Assembly (NCBI GenBank): GCA_041913905.1
Contig: JAYSEK010000001.1
Coordinates: 124,001 to 188,000, forward strand
Origin: Roseateles_B sp041913905
GTDB taxonomy: Bacteria; Pseudomonadota; Gammaproteobacteria; Burkholderiales; Burkholderiaceae_C
Reading direction: 5' to 3'
Length of the DNA: 64,000 nucleotides
Below are positions 46,652 through 56,347 of the stretch, piece by piece; the stretch's first letter is position 1; every line of letters begins with the position of its first letter. The translations under genes were made by a program, and so were the position numbers. The notes below the pieces were generated by a model. The model did not search any database. It had not been told where the DNA came from and saw only the letters and a program-made list of their open reading frames with translations.

Positions 46652-46776
46652 CCTCGTCAAGTGGCCGTTTGCAGGCACCCTCAAAACCCTTCGGCAGCCG
46701 AGCAGCGTCAAGGGCAGGCGTGCCAGCGTGGCCGCGCATCGCCCTCGATGCTGCCCTTATGCAGGGACGGCAGCGA

Positions 46777-47196
46777 TCAGAACGCTGCCTTGATCAGTTC
46801 GGCCAGCTGGGCGTCACTGATGGGCTTAGTCCTGTTCAGCACGTCCGGCGTCGCGCAGACGGCGCTGGCGCCGGACTTGGCGCAGACGCTACGAATTTCC
46901 TTGTACTGAAACGCATCGCCGCCCAGTGCAGGAAACGGCGCCATCCCAAGACCGGACACCGACTTCCACATCGCAAACTGCTCAGCGGGCGCCAGTCGCA
47001 GGGTCACCACTTCCGTGCCCTGGGCATCCTGGTAGACCACGTCCTTCGCCTTGATACCGTAGGCAGCGATCGGCCGAACGGTGTGCTTCACGGACGGCAG
47101 GCCGAGGATCTTGGCAACCGTGGCATCCGGGACTTCACCGCAGAAGGCAGGCAAGGAAATAAGGCTGAGGCTCAAGGCAAGGCTGGTGATCTTCAT
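46777..47196 (-). CDS. Uncharacterised exported protein
   Basis: A 139-residue protein with a signal peptide at about 1-20 (LALSLSLISLPAFCG), so it should be periplasmic or secreted. I do not recognise a domain. The mature part has a mixed composition with two Cys near the C-terminus (VCAKSGASAVCATPD) that may form a disulfide. The ATG at 47196 gives a proper signal peptide; the upstream codons do not. It stands alone: 217 bases with a copy of the dispersed 14-mer lie downstream and 218 bases upstream. Confidence 0.7.
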   Translation of the reverse strand: MKITSLALSLSLISLPAFCGEVPDATVAKILGLPSVKHTVRPIAAYGIKAKDVVYQDAQGTEVVTLRLAPAEQFAMWKSVSGLGMAPFPALGGDAFQYKEIRSVCAKSGASAVCATPDVLNRTKPISDAQLAELIKAAF

Positions 47197-47414
47197 CTGT
47201 AGTCGTGTCGGTTTTGCGATGGATGCCGGGGTAGTGTAATGAGGACGGCATGTGGCGATCGACTCCATCCTGTGAGCATTCGCTACAGTGAACGGCTGGC
47301 CAAGGCCGCATAGCTCTACTTCTCGGAGCGGTGGATTTGCGGGGGGATTACCGCATGACCTGAGCAGATTCTGCTGGGTCAATACAGCCTGTCACGCCTT
47401 GCCGCCCCTCTCCC

Positions 47415-50207
47415 TCAGCGGTTGGCCTCCGCCAGCAGCTTGTTCACCTCGTCCTGCTGGCCAAAGCCCTTGCCCAGCTTGCTCAGCTGCTGCAGTTCCT
47501 GTCGAGCCGCGGACTTCTCCCCCGCCCCCAAAAGGTAACGGGCCAGCGCCAGGCGGTAGGCGGGCATGTCCGGCGCCTGCTGCACGACTTGGCGCTGCAC
47601 TTCCAGGGCCTTCTTGGCCTGGCCTTCGGCAGCCAGCGCGCTGGCGTAGGTGTCCATCACCGCCGGCTGCTCGGGCGCCAGGGCCAGCGCCTTCTGCGCA
47701 TAGTCCAGGGCGCCCGGCTTCTTCTGCGTGCTGAGCAGCCAGGCCATGTTGTTGAGGGCACCCACCAGGTCCTGACGCTTGGCCAGCAGCGCCCGGTAGT
47801 GCTTCTCGGCGCCCGCATAGTCACCGCTGGCGAGGGCCAGGTCGGCCAGGTACAGGCCGAAGGTGATGTCATCGGGATGGCTCTTGAGCCAGCCGTCGGC
47901 AAAGCTGTCGGCCTCCGCCATCCGCCGCGCCTTGCGCAGAAGCGCATGCATGCGCAGCGGCGCTTCGCCCGGGTTGTCCAGGCTCAGGGCCTTGCGCATG
48001 GCCGCCAGCGCGGGCTCGGTCGACCCCAGCTCCTGCTGGACGATGCCCTCGGCCAGGTAACCCGCCGCCGCCTTGGGATGACGGTTCTGCAGATCCTTGG
48101 CCAGGCTCAGCGCCTCCTGCGGACGCTTGAGCTGAAGCTCGACCTGGATGGCCATGGCGCGGCCCTGCAGATCATCGGGCTTGATGTCCAGCAGCTTCTT
48201 CAGCTCGCGCTGGGCGGCCGGAAAATCCTTGTTGATCATCAGCACGCCCGCCGTGCCCAGCTGCCCCACGCCGGACTCAGGCATCAGCGAGGTGATCTTG
48301 CCGAAGGTGCTCAAGGCCTGGCCGTTCTCGCCCGCAGCCAGCTGTGCCCGCGCCAGACGCTCCATCAGCTCGATGTTGTTCGGGATGGCAGCAACAGCCG
48401 CCTGCGCGGTGTTGAGCGTGAGCTTGGCATCGCGACCGGCCAGCAGCACGTCCAGCTGCATCTGGCGCGCCATGGCATCGTTGGGGTCCACGCGCACGGC
48501 CTCGTTGAGCGTCTTGAGCAGCTGCTCATGCGGCTTGCCCAGCTGGGCATCCAATTCCGCCAGCGCGCGCAGGGCCTGCGAATTCTTGGGGTTGTCCTTG
48601 ATGTAGGCCTCCAGGCGTGCACGCGCCTGATCCGGCTTCTTTTCGTTGACGTCGAGGGTCACGAGCCCGCCCACCGCCAGCAGCAGCTTGGGATCCTTCT
48701 TGAGCACGGCCTCGAAGGACTTGCGGGCTTCGGCCAGGTTGCCCTGGACGAGCTGCACCCGGCCGCGCAGCAGGGGGACGTCCACCGAATCAGGCTGCTT
48801 GCGCTCCAGCGCGTCGATGGCCTTGAGCGCGCCGGCATAGTCACGCCGGCCGGCCAGGGCGCTGATCAGGGCCTGATCCACACCCGTTCCCTTGTCATTC
48901 GCAGCGATGGCGCTCAGCTCGGCGAGTGCGGCATCCGAGGCGCCGCGGCCGAGCTGGCCGATGGCCAGGGCCGCACGGTAGCGCTGATCCTCCGGGTGGA
49001 TGGCCGCAGCGCGCTTGAAATAGTCCTCGGCGGCCTTCTGCTCGCCCAGCAGCATGCTGGCCTGGCCGGCCAGGGCCAGCGCTTCGCTGTCCTTGCTGGC
49101 GCTGTCCAGCAGGGGCTTCAGCGTCACCAGGGCCTTGGCGGGTTGGCGCAGCTTGATCAAAGCCTGCGCATGCTGGTAGCGCAACTGCGAGGACTGGGGC
49201 GCCAAGGCCACCGCCTTGGCAGCCAGGGCCTCGGCCTCGCTGTAGTTGCCCAGCCTTGCTTCCGTCATCGCGGCCATGCTCAGCAGGCCCAGGTGTTCCG
49301 GTGCGGCGCGGCGCAGGGCCTGGATCAGCTCCTTGGCGCGGCTGTGGTTGCCGGCGGCCATCTCCACCTTGGCTTCCAGCAGAGCCGCTCTGCCACCGGG
49401 CACGCCGGCCTTTTTCATCGCGGCCAGTTGCTGGCGGGCGGCTTCCACGTCGTTGCGGCTCAGGGCCATGCTCAACAACGCATCGTGGGCGTCGAACTGG
49501 TCCGGGCGCACGGCCAGCAGCTGCTGGAAGGTCTTGGCGGCCTGCTCCGGCTGGTCCAGGGCGCGCAGCTGCAGCTGGGCCTTGAACAACAAGGCGTTCA
49601 CCGACTTGGGATGGGTCTTGAGCAACTCGTCCAGGCGCTGCACGGCCTGCTCGAAGGATTGCTGGCTGGACAGGATGCGGGCCTGCGCCAGATTGGCCTG
49701 CTCGGAGCCGGGATCTCCCGCCACCGCGGCATCGGCCAGCTGACGGGCACGCGCGGCATCACCCGTGCCCAGCGCGGCAGCGCTGAGATGCGCGTCCAGC
49801 GCGGCCTGGGCGGATTTGTCGGACAGGCGGGTGCTTCCGTAGTCGCTCAGCACCTTCTTCAACTGGCCCTGGCTCAGCATCACCTGAGCCAGCAGCGGCA
49901 GCACCTGCTCCTGCGGATGCTTGTACTCCATGGCCCGGCGCAGCTCGATCTCGGCATTGGCCACCTCGCCGCTCTCGAACAGCGCCTTGCCCAGCAGGAA
50001 GCGGCCTTCCGGGTTGCCGGGGTTCTTCTGCAGCAGGTTCTTCAGCTCGATGGTGGCCGTCTTGGCGTCCTGCTGCTGCAGGGCCGTCTTGGCAGACGCC
50101 ATCAGCTCTTCCTCGCTCTTGCCCCCGCAGGCGGCCAGCAGGCTCACGCTCAGGACCATGGGAAGGGCCAGGCGATGGGTGCGCAGTGTCAAGTCACGCA
50201 GTTTCAA
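47415..50207 (-). CDS. prsT: PEP-CTERM-associated TPR lipoprotein PrsT
   Basis: A 930-residue protein with a lipoprotein signal peptide ending LLAAC (Cys27), followed by more than twenty degenerate TPR or Sel1-like helical repeats over the whole length. The pattern and length match PrsT, a TPR protein linked to exosortase/PEP-CTERM systems and exopolysaccharide loci. No exosortase, EPS or PEP-CTERM gene lies within the window, so it is an orphan copy. It would act as a scaffold at the periplasmic membrane face. I read about 30-residue repeats such as ALAAMRKALSLDNPGEAPLR. Confidence 0.85.
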   Translation of the reverse strand: MKLRDLTLRTHRLALPMVLSVSLLAACGGKSEEELMASAKTALQQQDAKTATIELKNLLQKNPGNPEGRFLLGKALFESGEVANAEIELRRAMEYKHPQEQVLPLLAQVMLSQGQLKKVLSDYGSTRLSDKSAQAALDAHLSAAALGTGDAARARQLADAAVAGDPGSEQANLAQARILSSQQSFEQAVQRLDELLKTHPKSVNALLFKAQLQLRALDQPEQAAKTFQQLLAVRPDQFDAHDALLSMALSRNDVEAARQQLAAMKKAGVPGGRAALLEAKVEMAAGNHSRAKELIQALRRAAPEHLGLLSMAAMTEARLGNYSEAEALAAKAVALAPQSSQLRYQHAQALIKLRQPAKALVTLKPLLDSASKDSEALALAGQASMLLGEQKAAEDYFKRAAAIHPEDQRYRAALAIGQLGRGASDAALAELSAIAANDKGTGVDQALISALAGRRDYAGALKAIDALERKQPDSVDVPLLRGRVQLVQGNLAEARKSFEAVLKKDPKLLLAVGGLVTLDVNEKKPDQARARLEAYIKDNPKNSQALRALAELDAQLGKPHEQLLKTLNEAVRVDPNDAMARQMQLDVLLAGRDAKLTLNTAQAAVAAIPNNIELMERLARAQLAAGENGQALSTFGKITSLMPESGVGQLGTAGVLMINKDFPAAQRELKKLLDIKPDDLQGRAMAIQVELQLKRPQEALSLAKDLQNRHPKAAAGYLAEGIVQQELGSTEPALAAMRKALSLDNPGEAPLRMHALLRKARRMAEADSFADGWLKSHPDDITFGLYLADLALASGDYAGAEKHYRALLAKRQDLVGALNNMAWLLSTQKKPGALDYAQKALALAPEQPAVMDTYASALAAEGQAKKALEVQRQVVQQAPDMPAYRLALARYLLGAGEKSAARQELQQLSKLGKGFGQQDEVNKLLAEANR

Positions 50208-50299
50208 GTGAAGTCTCCGAAGGTTTGCGGCGGGATCATGCCCTCAAGCGCCAAAGATTGCAGCAGGGACACCCCCACAGTCACAGGGGCGGAGCCGGT

Positions 50300-50317
50300 G
50301 CCGGCGTCATCGCCGGC
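50300..50317. other. Hairpin between prsT and sbcB
   Basis: GCCGGCG and CGCCGGC pair perfectly around the loop TCAT. It lies between the stop of sbcB (50342) and the start of prsT (50207), both on the minus strand. No T-run follows; it may act as a weak terminator for sbcB. Confidence 0.4.
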
Positions 50318-50341
50318 TGGGTCCATGGGTGAATTCCAGCC

Positions 50342-51793
50342 TTACAGCGGCGGGGCGATGGACTCCGCGTAGTCGTACAGGGCTCCGAGGATGTCCTGGC
50401 TGCGCTCGTCCTCGGCCTGCTCGCCCAAGGCGTCGATGCGCTCGAAGAAGGCGCTGAGGCTTAGCGCTCCGCCCTCGCCACCATGCAGCCGTGCCGCGCA
50501 GTGCTGCTGCCAGCGCGCCTGCTCGGTCTCGTTCAGGCTGCCAGGGAAATTGCGGGCGCGATAGCGGAACAGCAGCTCTTCCAGACGCCCGTCCTCGAAG
50601 GCGATGCGGCCGGCAGCCACCCGCTGGGCCAACGCCTCGCCGTCCAGCGTGCGCAGCCGCTGCAGCTGGCGCCGGTCTTCCTGACCCAGAAAGCCGCCGT
50701 AAAGGTCTTCATCGACATCCAAGGGAGGCAGCGGCTCGCGCTGGTAGACCTGGGTCCACAAGCCCGCCAGCGCCGCGCCCTTCTCTGCCAACAGGGCGGC
50801 ATGCGCCAGGGCCCGCGCCTTGTCCAGGCCCCAGCGCTGCGCGGTGGCGTCGTTGACCGTGGCCAGATTGCCGATGACCACCGGAGACTTGTTGATGTGC
50901 AGGGTCTTGATGGGCAGGCGGGTCTGGCCCTCGGGCAGCTCGGCCTGGCGGGTGAAAAGCCGTGCGCGAATGGACTCGGCGTCCAGCTCGAACAGTTCGG
51001 CGGGGTCATGGGCCAGATCCCAGACGATCAGCTCGTTCTTGTTGCTCGGATGCGCGGCCAGCGGCCACACCAGGGCCAGGCAGCCGCGCTCCGCACCATA
51101 CATGCCCGAGACGTGCCAGAAGGGCCGGTTCACGCCGATCTCGGCCCAGACCGCATCCTTCTTGCGCAGCTTCAGGCAGAAGTCGAACAGCCGCGGCTGC
51201 TTCTGGCGCACCAGGCGGGCCAAGGCGATGGTCGCCCGGACATCGGACACCGCATCGTGTGCCTGCTCGTGGGCCAGGCCGTTGGCGCGGCTCAGATCCT
51301 CCAGCTTGAAAGAGACCCGACCATCCTCATGGCGCGGCCATTCGATGCCATCGGGCCGCAGCGCGTAGGTGCAGCGCAGCACGTCCAGCAGATCCCAGCG
51401 GCCGCATTCGTTCTGCCATTCGCGGGCATAAGGGTCGATGAGGTTGCGCCAGAAGAGGAAGCGGGTCACCTCGTCGTCGAAGCGCAGGGTGTTGTAGCCC
51501 ACGCCCACGGTGCCCGGCTGGGCCAGCGCGGCCTCGATCTGCGCGGCGAACTCGCGCTCCGGCAGTCCCTGAGCCAGACAGTGCTGCGGCAGGATGCCGG
51601 TGAGCAGGCAGGACTCGGGGTCGGGGAGGTAGTCCGGCGAGGGCTGGCAGTAAAGCGCCAGCGGATCGCCGATCTCGTTCAGTTCGGCATCAGTGCGGAT
51701 GCCGGCGAATTGCGCGGGGCGGTCGTGGCGGGGCACGCGGCCGAAGGTTTCGTAGTCGTGCCAGAAGAAAGTCATGGAATGCATGGCCTGCAC
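50342..51793 (-). CDS. sbcB: Exodeoxyribonuclease I
   Basis: A 483-residue 3'-5' single-strand DNase. The DnaQ-like exonuclease domain starts with HDYETFG (DxE), followed by GVGYNTLRFDDEV and the third acidic motif in AHDAVSDVRATI; the SH3-like and C-terminal helical domains follow. It removes 3' overhangs in recombination and mismatch repair. The ATG at 51775 (MTFFWHDYETFG) is an alternative start; E. coli SbcB has a longer N-terminus. Confidence 0.95.
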   Translation of the reverse strand: MQAMHSMTFFWHDYETFGRVPRHDRPAQFAGIRTDAELNEIGDPLALYCQPSPDYLPDPESCLLTGILPQHCLAQGLPEREFAAQIEAALAQPGTVGVGYNTLRFDDEVTRFLFWRNLIDPYAREWQNECGRWDLLDVLRCTYALRPDGIEWPRHEDGRVSFKLEDLSRANGLAHEQAHDAVSDVRATIALARLVRQKQPRLFDFCLKLRKKDAVWAEIGVNRPFWHVSGMYGAERGCLALVWPLAAHPSNKNELIVWDLAHDPAELFELDAESIRARLFTRQAELPEGQTRLPIKTLHINKSPVVIGNLATVNDATAQRWGLDKARALAHAALLAEKGAALAGLWTQVYQREPLPPLDVDEDLYGGFLGQEDRRQLQRLRTLDGEALAQRVAAGRIAFEDGRLEELLFRYRARNFPGSLNETEQARWQQHCAARLHGGEGGALSLSAFFERIDALGEQAEDERSQDILGALYDYAESIAPPL

Positions 51794-51829
51794 GATACCC
51801 GATGAGCGCCCGCCGCCTGCTTCACCACA

Positions 51830-53824
51830 TCAGGAAGACAGCTGAAGCTCCTTGTCGAGAAAGCGGTCCAACTCCTCGAACACGCGCAGGCGCTGCGCCG
51901 CATTCAACAGGCTGTGCCCACCTTGCTCCAGCGTTATCAGCTTCACCGGCTTAGCAGCTTGCTGCATGGCGCTTTGCATCCATTTGGAGTGTTCATAAGG
52001 AACCACCAGGTCCGCCGTGCCGTGGACCAACACCACCGGCACCTCGATGCGCTCGGCCAGATGGCAGGGCGAGGTTGCCATCAGGCGCTCGCGGTCGCTG
52101 ACGGCATCGCCCACCTGGCGCCGGACGGTCTCCCGGCCCCATCGGCCATCGTCCGACGCCATGCGCACGAGATCGGTCACCGGCGCCATCGCGAAGGCGG
52201 CCTTGTAGAGCTTGGGGGTCTTCGCGACGCCCATCAGCGCGGCGTAGCCTCCGTAGCTGGCCCCCACGATCACCACGCGTGACGGGTCTGCCCATTCACG
52301 GCGCACCATTTCACGAACGCCGTCCTCCAGATCGTCCTGCATCTCCAAGCCCCAGCGGCGCAGCCCGGCTTCCAGATGCTTTTGACCGTAGCCTGTGGAG
52401 CCGCGGTAGTTCAGCTGCATGACCAGGCACCCCCGGTCGGCCATGAACGCAGCCCATACGTCCATCAGATGGCTATCCCGTGCCTGGGGTCCGCCATGCG
52501 GATAGACCACCAGCGGCAGGTTCTTGGCCCCCTGGCGGCCGGGCGGCCAGGTCAGGAAGGCCTCCATCGGCAGGCCATCCCGGGCGGCAAAGGTGACCGG
52601 CACGCGTTTGCCGATATTCACCTCTTCCAGCTCCGGGAAGGCGGAGGCCAGATGCGCCATGCTTGGCGGGTCGGTCAACTGCGCGGTGTAGATAGCGGTG
52701 GGTGCATCGCTGGCAAATGACATCACGACAAAGGTCTTGCCATCCTTGCTGGCGTCGTAAATGGTGTTGCCCCGCCCCGGCAAAGCCTCGTCCAACTCGC
52801 GCTGCCACGCCACGTAGCGAGGATCCCAATAGCTGCGACTGGAATCACCCAGCACTACCGATGAAACGCCGACAGCCTCGCCCTTGGCGTCGCGCACCAG
52901 CCCCCCATTGAGGTTCCTGTCCGCAACGGCCAGCTTGAGCTTGTGCTGCGGCTGGGCCTCGCGAAGGTCCAGGGTGAAAATCGCCCGCAAGCCTTCGTGG
53001 TTCTTCGCCACATAGAGCAGATGCGGGTCCAGCCCGAAGCCCAAGGGCTGAATGTTGCTGGCGTCGAAAGGCTTGTTGCGGTGCAGGACGCGCCAATCAC
53101 CGGACTCCGGTCCGCAGACCAGGATGTCAACCGCGCCGTGCTCCTCCCACCGGAAACCGACGCGGGGTCGCATGAGCCGGTCCACGATCCAGCCCCCGAC
53201 GCCCGTCTTGGAGGGCGCGTAGAAGCTGCGCTGGCCGGTATAGGCGTCCACCTTGTAGATGGCCTTGTCGGCACTCTGCTCAGACGAATTGAGACCGACC
53301 AGCAGGTGGCGCCCGTCGTCCATGAAGGCGATGACATGGTCCTGCGCCGTGTTGTACTTCAGGATGCCGGCAACGCCGCCCCGGTCCTTGAGCAGGTTCA
53401 CGGCATTGCGACCATCGGCGTCCATGCCCACCAGGCGGCGCTCGTCCACGTCAAGGTTGCCGTAGCCCTCGTAGTAGCGCTTGAAGGGGAAGCTCAGGCT
53501 CAGGACCAGCCGGTCATCGGAGATCCATTCGATCCAGTTGATCCGGAACTCCAGGTTGTCCGTCGTCAGAGCGACCTGCATCTTGCCGCCGGTCAACGCC
53601 CGGGTGACCAGCAGGGTGCGATCTTCGTTGTTGAGCAGGGCGGCAATTCGCTGTCCATCGGGCGACAGCGCCATGTCAGTCATCAGCGGGCGCCGCGCGA
53701 AGGCAGCCACCGGCGTTCGAGCCCTCCGTGCCTCAGATCCGGATGCCGCGGCGGCACGCGCCCAAGGCGCCTGCAGCAAGGTGCCAGCGGCAGCAGCCGC
53801 CCATAAGCAGTCTCTCCTCTTCAT
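51830..53824 (-). CDS. S9-family prolyl oligopeptidase-like peptidase
   Basis: A 664-residue exported serine peptidase with a signal peptide (AAAAAGTLLQAPWARA) after an MKRRD start. The first 400 residues form a beta-propeller with repeated blades; the C-terminal alpha/beta hydrolase has the catalytic Ser523 in GASYGG, Asp605 in GTADLV and His637 in GGHS. GGAGGT lies 8 bases before the ATG at 53824; the open frame upstream is not needed. Related enzymes cleave short peptides in the periplasm. It may be co-transcribed with sbcB, 36 bases further on. Confidence 0.93.
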   Translation of the reverse strand: MKRRDCLWAAAAAGTLLQAPWARAAAASGSEARRARTPVAAFARRPLMTDMALSPDGQRIAALLNNEDRTLLVTRALTGGKMQVALTTDNLEFRINWIEWISDDRLVLSLSFPFKRYYEGYGNLDVDERRLVGMDADGRNAVNLLKDRGGVAGILKYNTAQDHVIAFMDDGRHLLVGLNSSEQSADKAIYKVDAYTGQRSFYAPSKTGVGGWIVDRLMRPRVGFRWEEHGAVDILVCGPESGDWRVLHRNKPFDASNIQPLGFGLDPHLLYVAKNHEGLRAIFTLDLREAQPQHKLKLAVADRNLNGGLVRDAKGEAVGVSSVVLGDSSRSYWDPRYVAWQRELDEALPGRGNTIYDASKDGKTFVVMSFASDAPTAIYTAQLTDPPSMAHLASAFPELEEVNIGKRVPVTFAARDGLPMEAFLTWPPGRQGAKNLPLVVYPHGGPQARDSHLMDVWAAFMADRGCLVMQLNYRGSTGYGQKHLEAGLRRWGLEMQDDLEDGVREMVRREWADPSRVVIVGASYGGYAALMGVAKTPKLYKAAFAMAPVTDLVRMASDDGRWGRETVRRQVGDAVSDRERLMATSPCHLAERIEVPVVLVHGTADLVVPYEHSKWMQSAMQQAAKPVKLITLEQGGHSLLNAAQRLRVFEELDRFLDKELQLSS

Positions 53825-53969
53825 ACCTACCTCCCTGGTGGTTGCTGTCACGCCGCAGCGGCAAGCGCTTGCGGGTTTGAGCGGCTGACCGCGCCGACCC
53901 GTCTGAACGATGGGCGCCTGTGAGCGGGCTCGCGCCGTCCGTCTTTTTGATGCAGCGCCAGCATAATCG

Positions 53970-56321
53970 ATGCCCGTCACCGCTCTCTTGGCAATCGCCC
54001 GCATGCAATCCAACAGCCAGCCCCCCAAATCCACGGACTCCCGCAAGGCATGGCGCAGGCATCGGCCCGTCGTTTGGATCCTGGCCGGACTGTTGCTGGC
54101 CGTTCCCCTGCTGCTGGGCGTTGCCGCAGCCTTCGTCTACCCGTCCCTCCCCTCGCTGGACAAGCTGACCGACTACCAACCGAAGCAGCCCTTGCGCATC
54201 TACACGGCGGACGAGGTGTTGATCGGTGAATTCGGCGCCGAACGCCGCAGCTACCTGCCGCTGAAGGACATCCCCAGGCGCATGCAGGACGCGCTGCTGG
54301 CGGTGGAGGACACGGCCTTCTACGAGCACGGCGGCATCAGCGCCAACGGCGTGATGCGGGCCATGGTCAGCAATCTGTTCAGCCGCCGCAAGCAGGGTGG
54401 CTCCACCATCACGCAGCAGCTGGCCCGGGATCTGTACCTCACCAAGCGTCAGCTCTACAGCCGCAAGTTCATTGAGATTCTGCTGGCCCTGAAGATCGAA
54501 AGCCAGCTGCCCAAGGAGAAGATCCTCGAGATCTACATGAACCAGATCTACCTGGGGCAGAAGGCCTATGGCTTCGAGGCGGCGGCCCAGACCTACTTCG
54601 GCAAGTCGCTGAAGGATCTGGACGTGGCCGAGACCGCCATGCTGGCCGGCCTGCCGCAGAACCCCGCCTATGCCAATCCGGTGGCCAATTTCCAGCGGGC
54701 CAAGCGCCGCCAGCTGCTGGTGCTGGAACGCCTCAAGGACACCGGCGTGATCACGCCCGAGGAGTACGACCATGCGCGCGAGCAGAAGCTGCACATCCGC
54801 AGCAGCCAGGACGAGCGCCTGCATGGCGAATACGTGGCCGAACTGGTGCGCCAGCAGCTCTTCGCGCAGTATGGCGACGAGGCCTACACGCGTGGCCTCA
54901 AGGTCTACACCACGCTGATCGCCGACCAGCAGCAGGCGGCCTACCGCGGCCTGCGCAAGACCCTGATGGAGTACGAACGCCGCCGCCCCTGGCGTGGCCC
55001 CGAAGGCTTTGTGGAGCTGCCCGACGATGCCGCCGAAGAAGACGCCGCCATCGCGCAGGCCTTGGCCGAGCACCCGGACAACGACGACCTTCGCGCCGCC
55101 GTCGTCACCAAGATCGCCGGCGGCAAGCTCTACGCCACGCTGCAAAGCGGCGACGAGCTGGTGATCAGCGGGGACGGCCTCCGGACGCTGGGCAACGCCC
55201 TGTCCGACAAGGCCAAGCCGGAGCTGCAGGTCCGGCGCGGCGCCATCCTGCGCGTGCTGCGCGGCGCTCCCAGCAAGGAGTACCCGCAAGGCGCCTGGGC
55301 AGTGACGCAGTCGCCCGAAGCCGAGGGTGCGCTGGTGGCCGTGGCCCCGGAGAGCGGCGAGGTGCGTGCGCTGGTCGGCGGCTTCGACTTCAGCCGCAAC
55401 AAGTTCAACCACGCGACCCAGGCCTGGCGCCAGCCGGGGTCCAGCTTCAAGCCCATCGTCTATTCGGCAGCGCTGGAGCTGGGCGTCACACCCAACACGC
55501 TGATCAATGATGCGCCCCTGGTCTTCGACAACTGGGAGCCGCGCAACTACGACGGCAGCTACGACGGCCCCATGCCCATGCGCACGGCGCTGGCCAGGTC
55601 CAAGAACATGGTCACCATCCGCCTGCTGGAGCAGGTGAGCCCGGCGCGCGCGCGGCAGTGGGCCGGCCGCTTCGGCCTGGAGGTGGACAAGCAGCCGGAC
55701 AACCTCACGCTGGCGCTGGGCTCGGGTTCGGTGACGCCCATGCAGATGGCCGGGGCCTACGCGGTGTTTGCCAACGGAGGCCAGCTGCGCAAGCCGGTGA
55801 TCATCCAGCGCGTGCTGGACGCCAAGGGTCAGGTCTTGTTCCAGGCCCAGCCGGAGCCGGACGGCGAGCCCGCCATTTCCGCGCGCAACGCCTTCGTCAT
55901 CAGCAGCCTGCTGCAGGAAGTCACCACCCGCGGCACCGCGGCCCGCGCCGCATCTCAGCTGCGCCGCACCGACCTCTATGGCAAGACCGGCACCACCAAT
56001 GACTCGGTCGACGCCTGGTTTGCCGGCTTCCACCCCAAGGTCGCCGCCGTGGTCTGGATCGGCTTTGACAATCCGCGCAGCCTGGGCGACCGCGAGAGCG
56101 GCGGCGGCCTGGCCCTGCCGGCCTGGATCAGCTTCATGGAAGTGGCCTTGCGCGGCGTCCCGCCCTCTGAGCTGCAGGCGCCCAGCGAAGGCCTGGTGCG
56201 GGAAAGATCTGAATGGGTCTTCGAGGAATTCGCTGGTGGTGCCGGGCTGCAGCAGATCGGCTTCAGCACCGCGGCGCTTGCAGCCCAGGCGGCATCGGCT
56301 GCGTCAGGTCCGGCGCCGTGA
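53970..56321 (+). CDS. mrcA: Penicillin-binding protein 1A
   Basis: A 783-residue bifunctional peptidoglycan synthase. A transmembrane helix (about 34-57) precedes the glycosyltransferase domain with catalytic Glu113 in AVEDTAFYEHGG and STITQQLARD. An OB-like insert follows, then the transpeptidase with Ser491-x-x-Lys494 (SSFK), SKN (544-546) and KTG (672-674). It polymerises glycan strands and cross-links them in the periplasm. An ATG at 54003 is an alternative start. A one-mismatch copy of the dispersed 14-mer (55826-55839) is translated KGQVLF here. Confidence 0.96.
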   Translation: MPVTALLAIARMQSNSQPPKSTDSRKAWRRHRPVVWILAGLLLAVPLLLGVAAAFVYPSLPSLDKLTDYQPKQPLRIYTADEVLIGEFGAERRSYLPLKDIPRRMQDALLAVEDTAFYEHGGISANGVMRAMVSNLFSRRKQGGSTITQQLARDLYLTKRQLYSRKFIEILLALKIESQLPKEKILEIYMNQIYLGQKAYGFEAAAQTYFGKSLKDLDVAETAMLAGLPQNPAYANPVANFQRAKRRQLLVLERLKDTGVITPEEYDHAREQKLHIRSSQDERLHGEYVAELVRQQLFAQYGDEAYTRGLKVYTTLIADQQQAAYRGLRKTLMEYERRRPWRGPEGFVELPDDAAEEDAAIAQALAEHPDNDDLRAAVVTKIAGGKLYATLQSGDELVISGDGLRTLGNALSDKAKPELQVRRGAILRVLRGAPSKEYPQGAWAVTQSPEAEGALVAVAPESGEVRALVGGFDFSRNKFNHATQAWRQPGSSFKPIVYSAALELGVTPNTLINDAPLVFDNWEPRNYDGSYDGPMPMRTALARSKNMVTIRLLEQVSPARARQWAGRFGLEVDKQPDNLTLALGSGSVTPMQMAGAYAVFANGGQLRKPVIIQRVLDAKGQVLFQAQPEPDGEPAISARNAFVISSLLQEVTTRGTAARAASQLRRTDLYGKTGTTNDSVDAWFAGFHPKVAAVVWIGFDNPRSLGDRESGGGLALPAWISFMEVALRGVPPSELQAPSEGLVRERSEWVFEEFAGGAGLQQIGFSTAALAAQAASAASGPAP

Positions 56322-56336
56322 CCAGGGATGCCCTGG
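56322..56336. other. Hairpin between mrcA and the S41-like gene
   Basis: CCAGGG and CCCTGG pair around the loop ATG directly after the mrcA stop, in the 26-base gap between the convergent genes. It has no T-run. Confidence 0.4.
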
Positions 56337-56347
56337 CGGGCGCCTCG

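Noticed and set aside
46557..46776. A gene or small RNA between feoB and the gene at 46777
   Set aside because: I see short direct repeats (CGATACG twice) and the 14-mer copy, but no ORF with a ribosome binding site and no terminator-like hairpin with a T-run.
55826..55839. GGGTCAGGTCTTGT in mrcA
   Set aside because: One mismatch at the end; KGQVLFQ is plausible ordinary PBP sequence, so it may be coincidence. Mentioned only as a near match.
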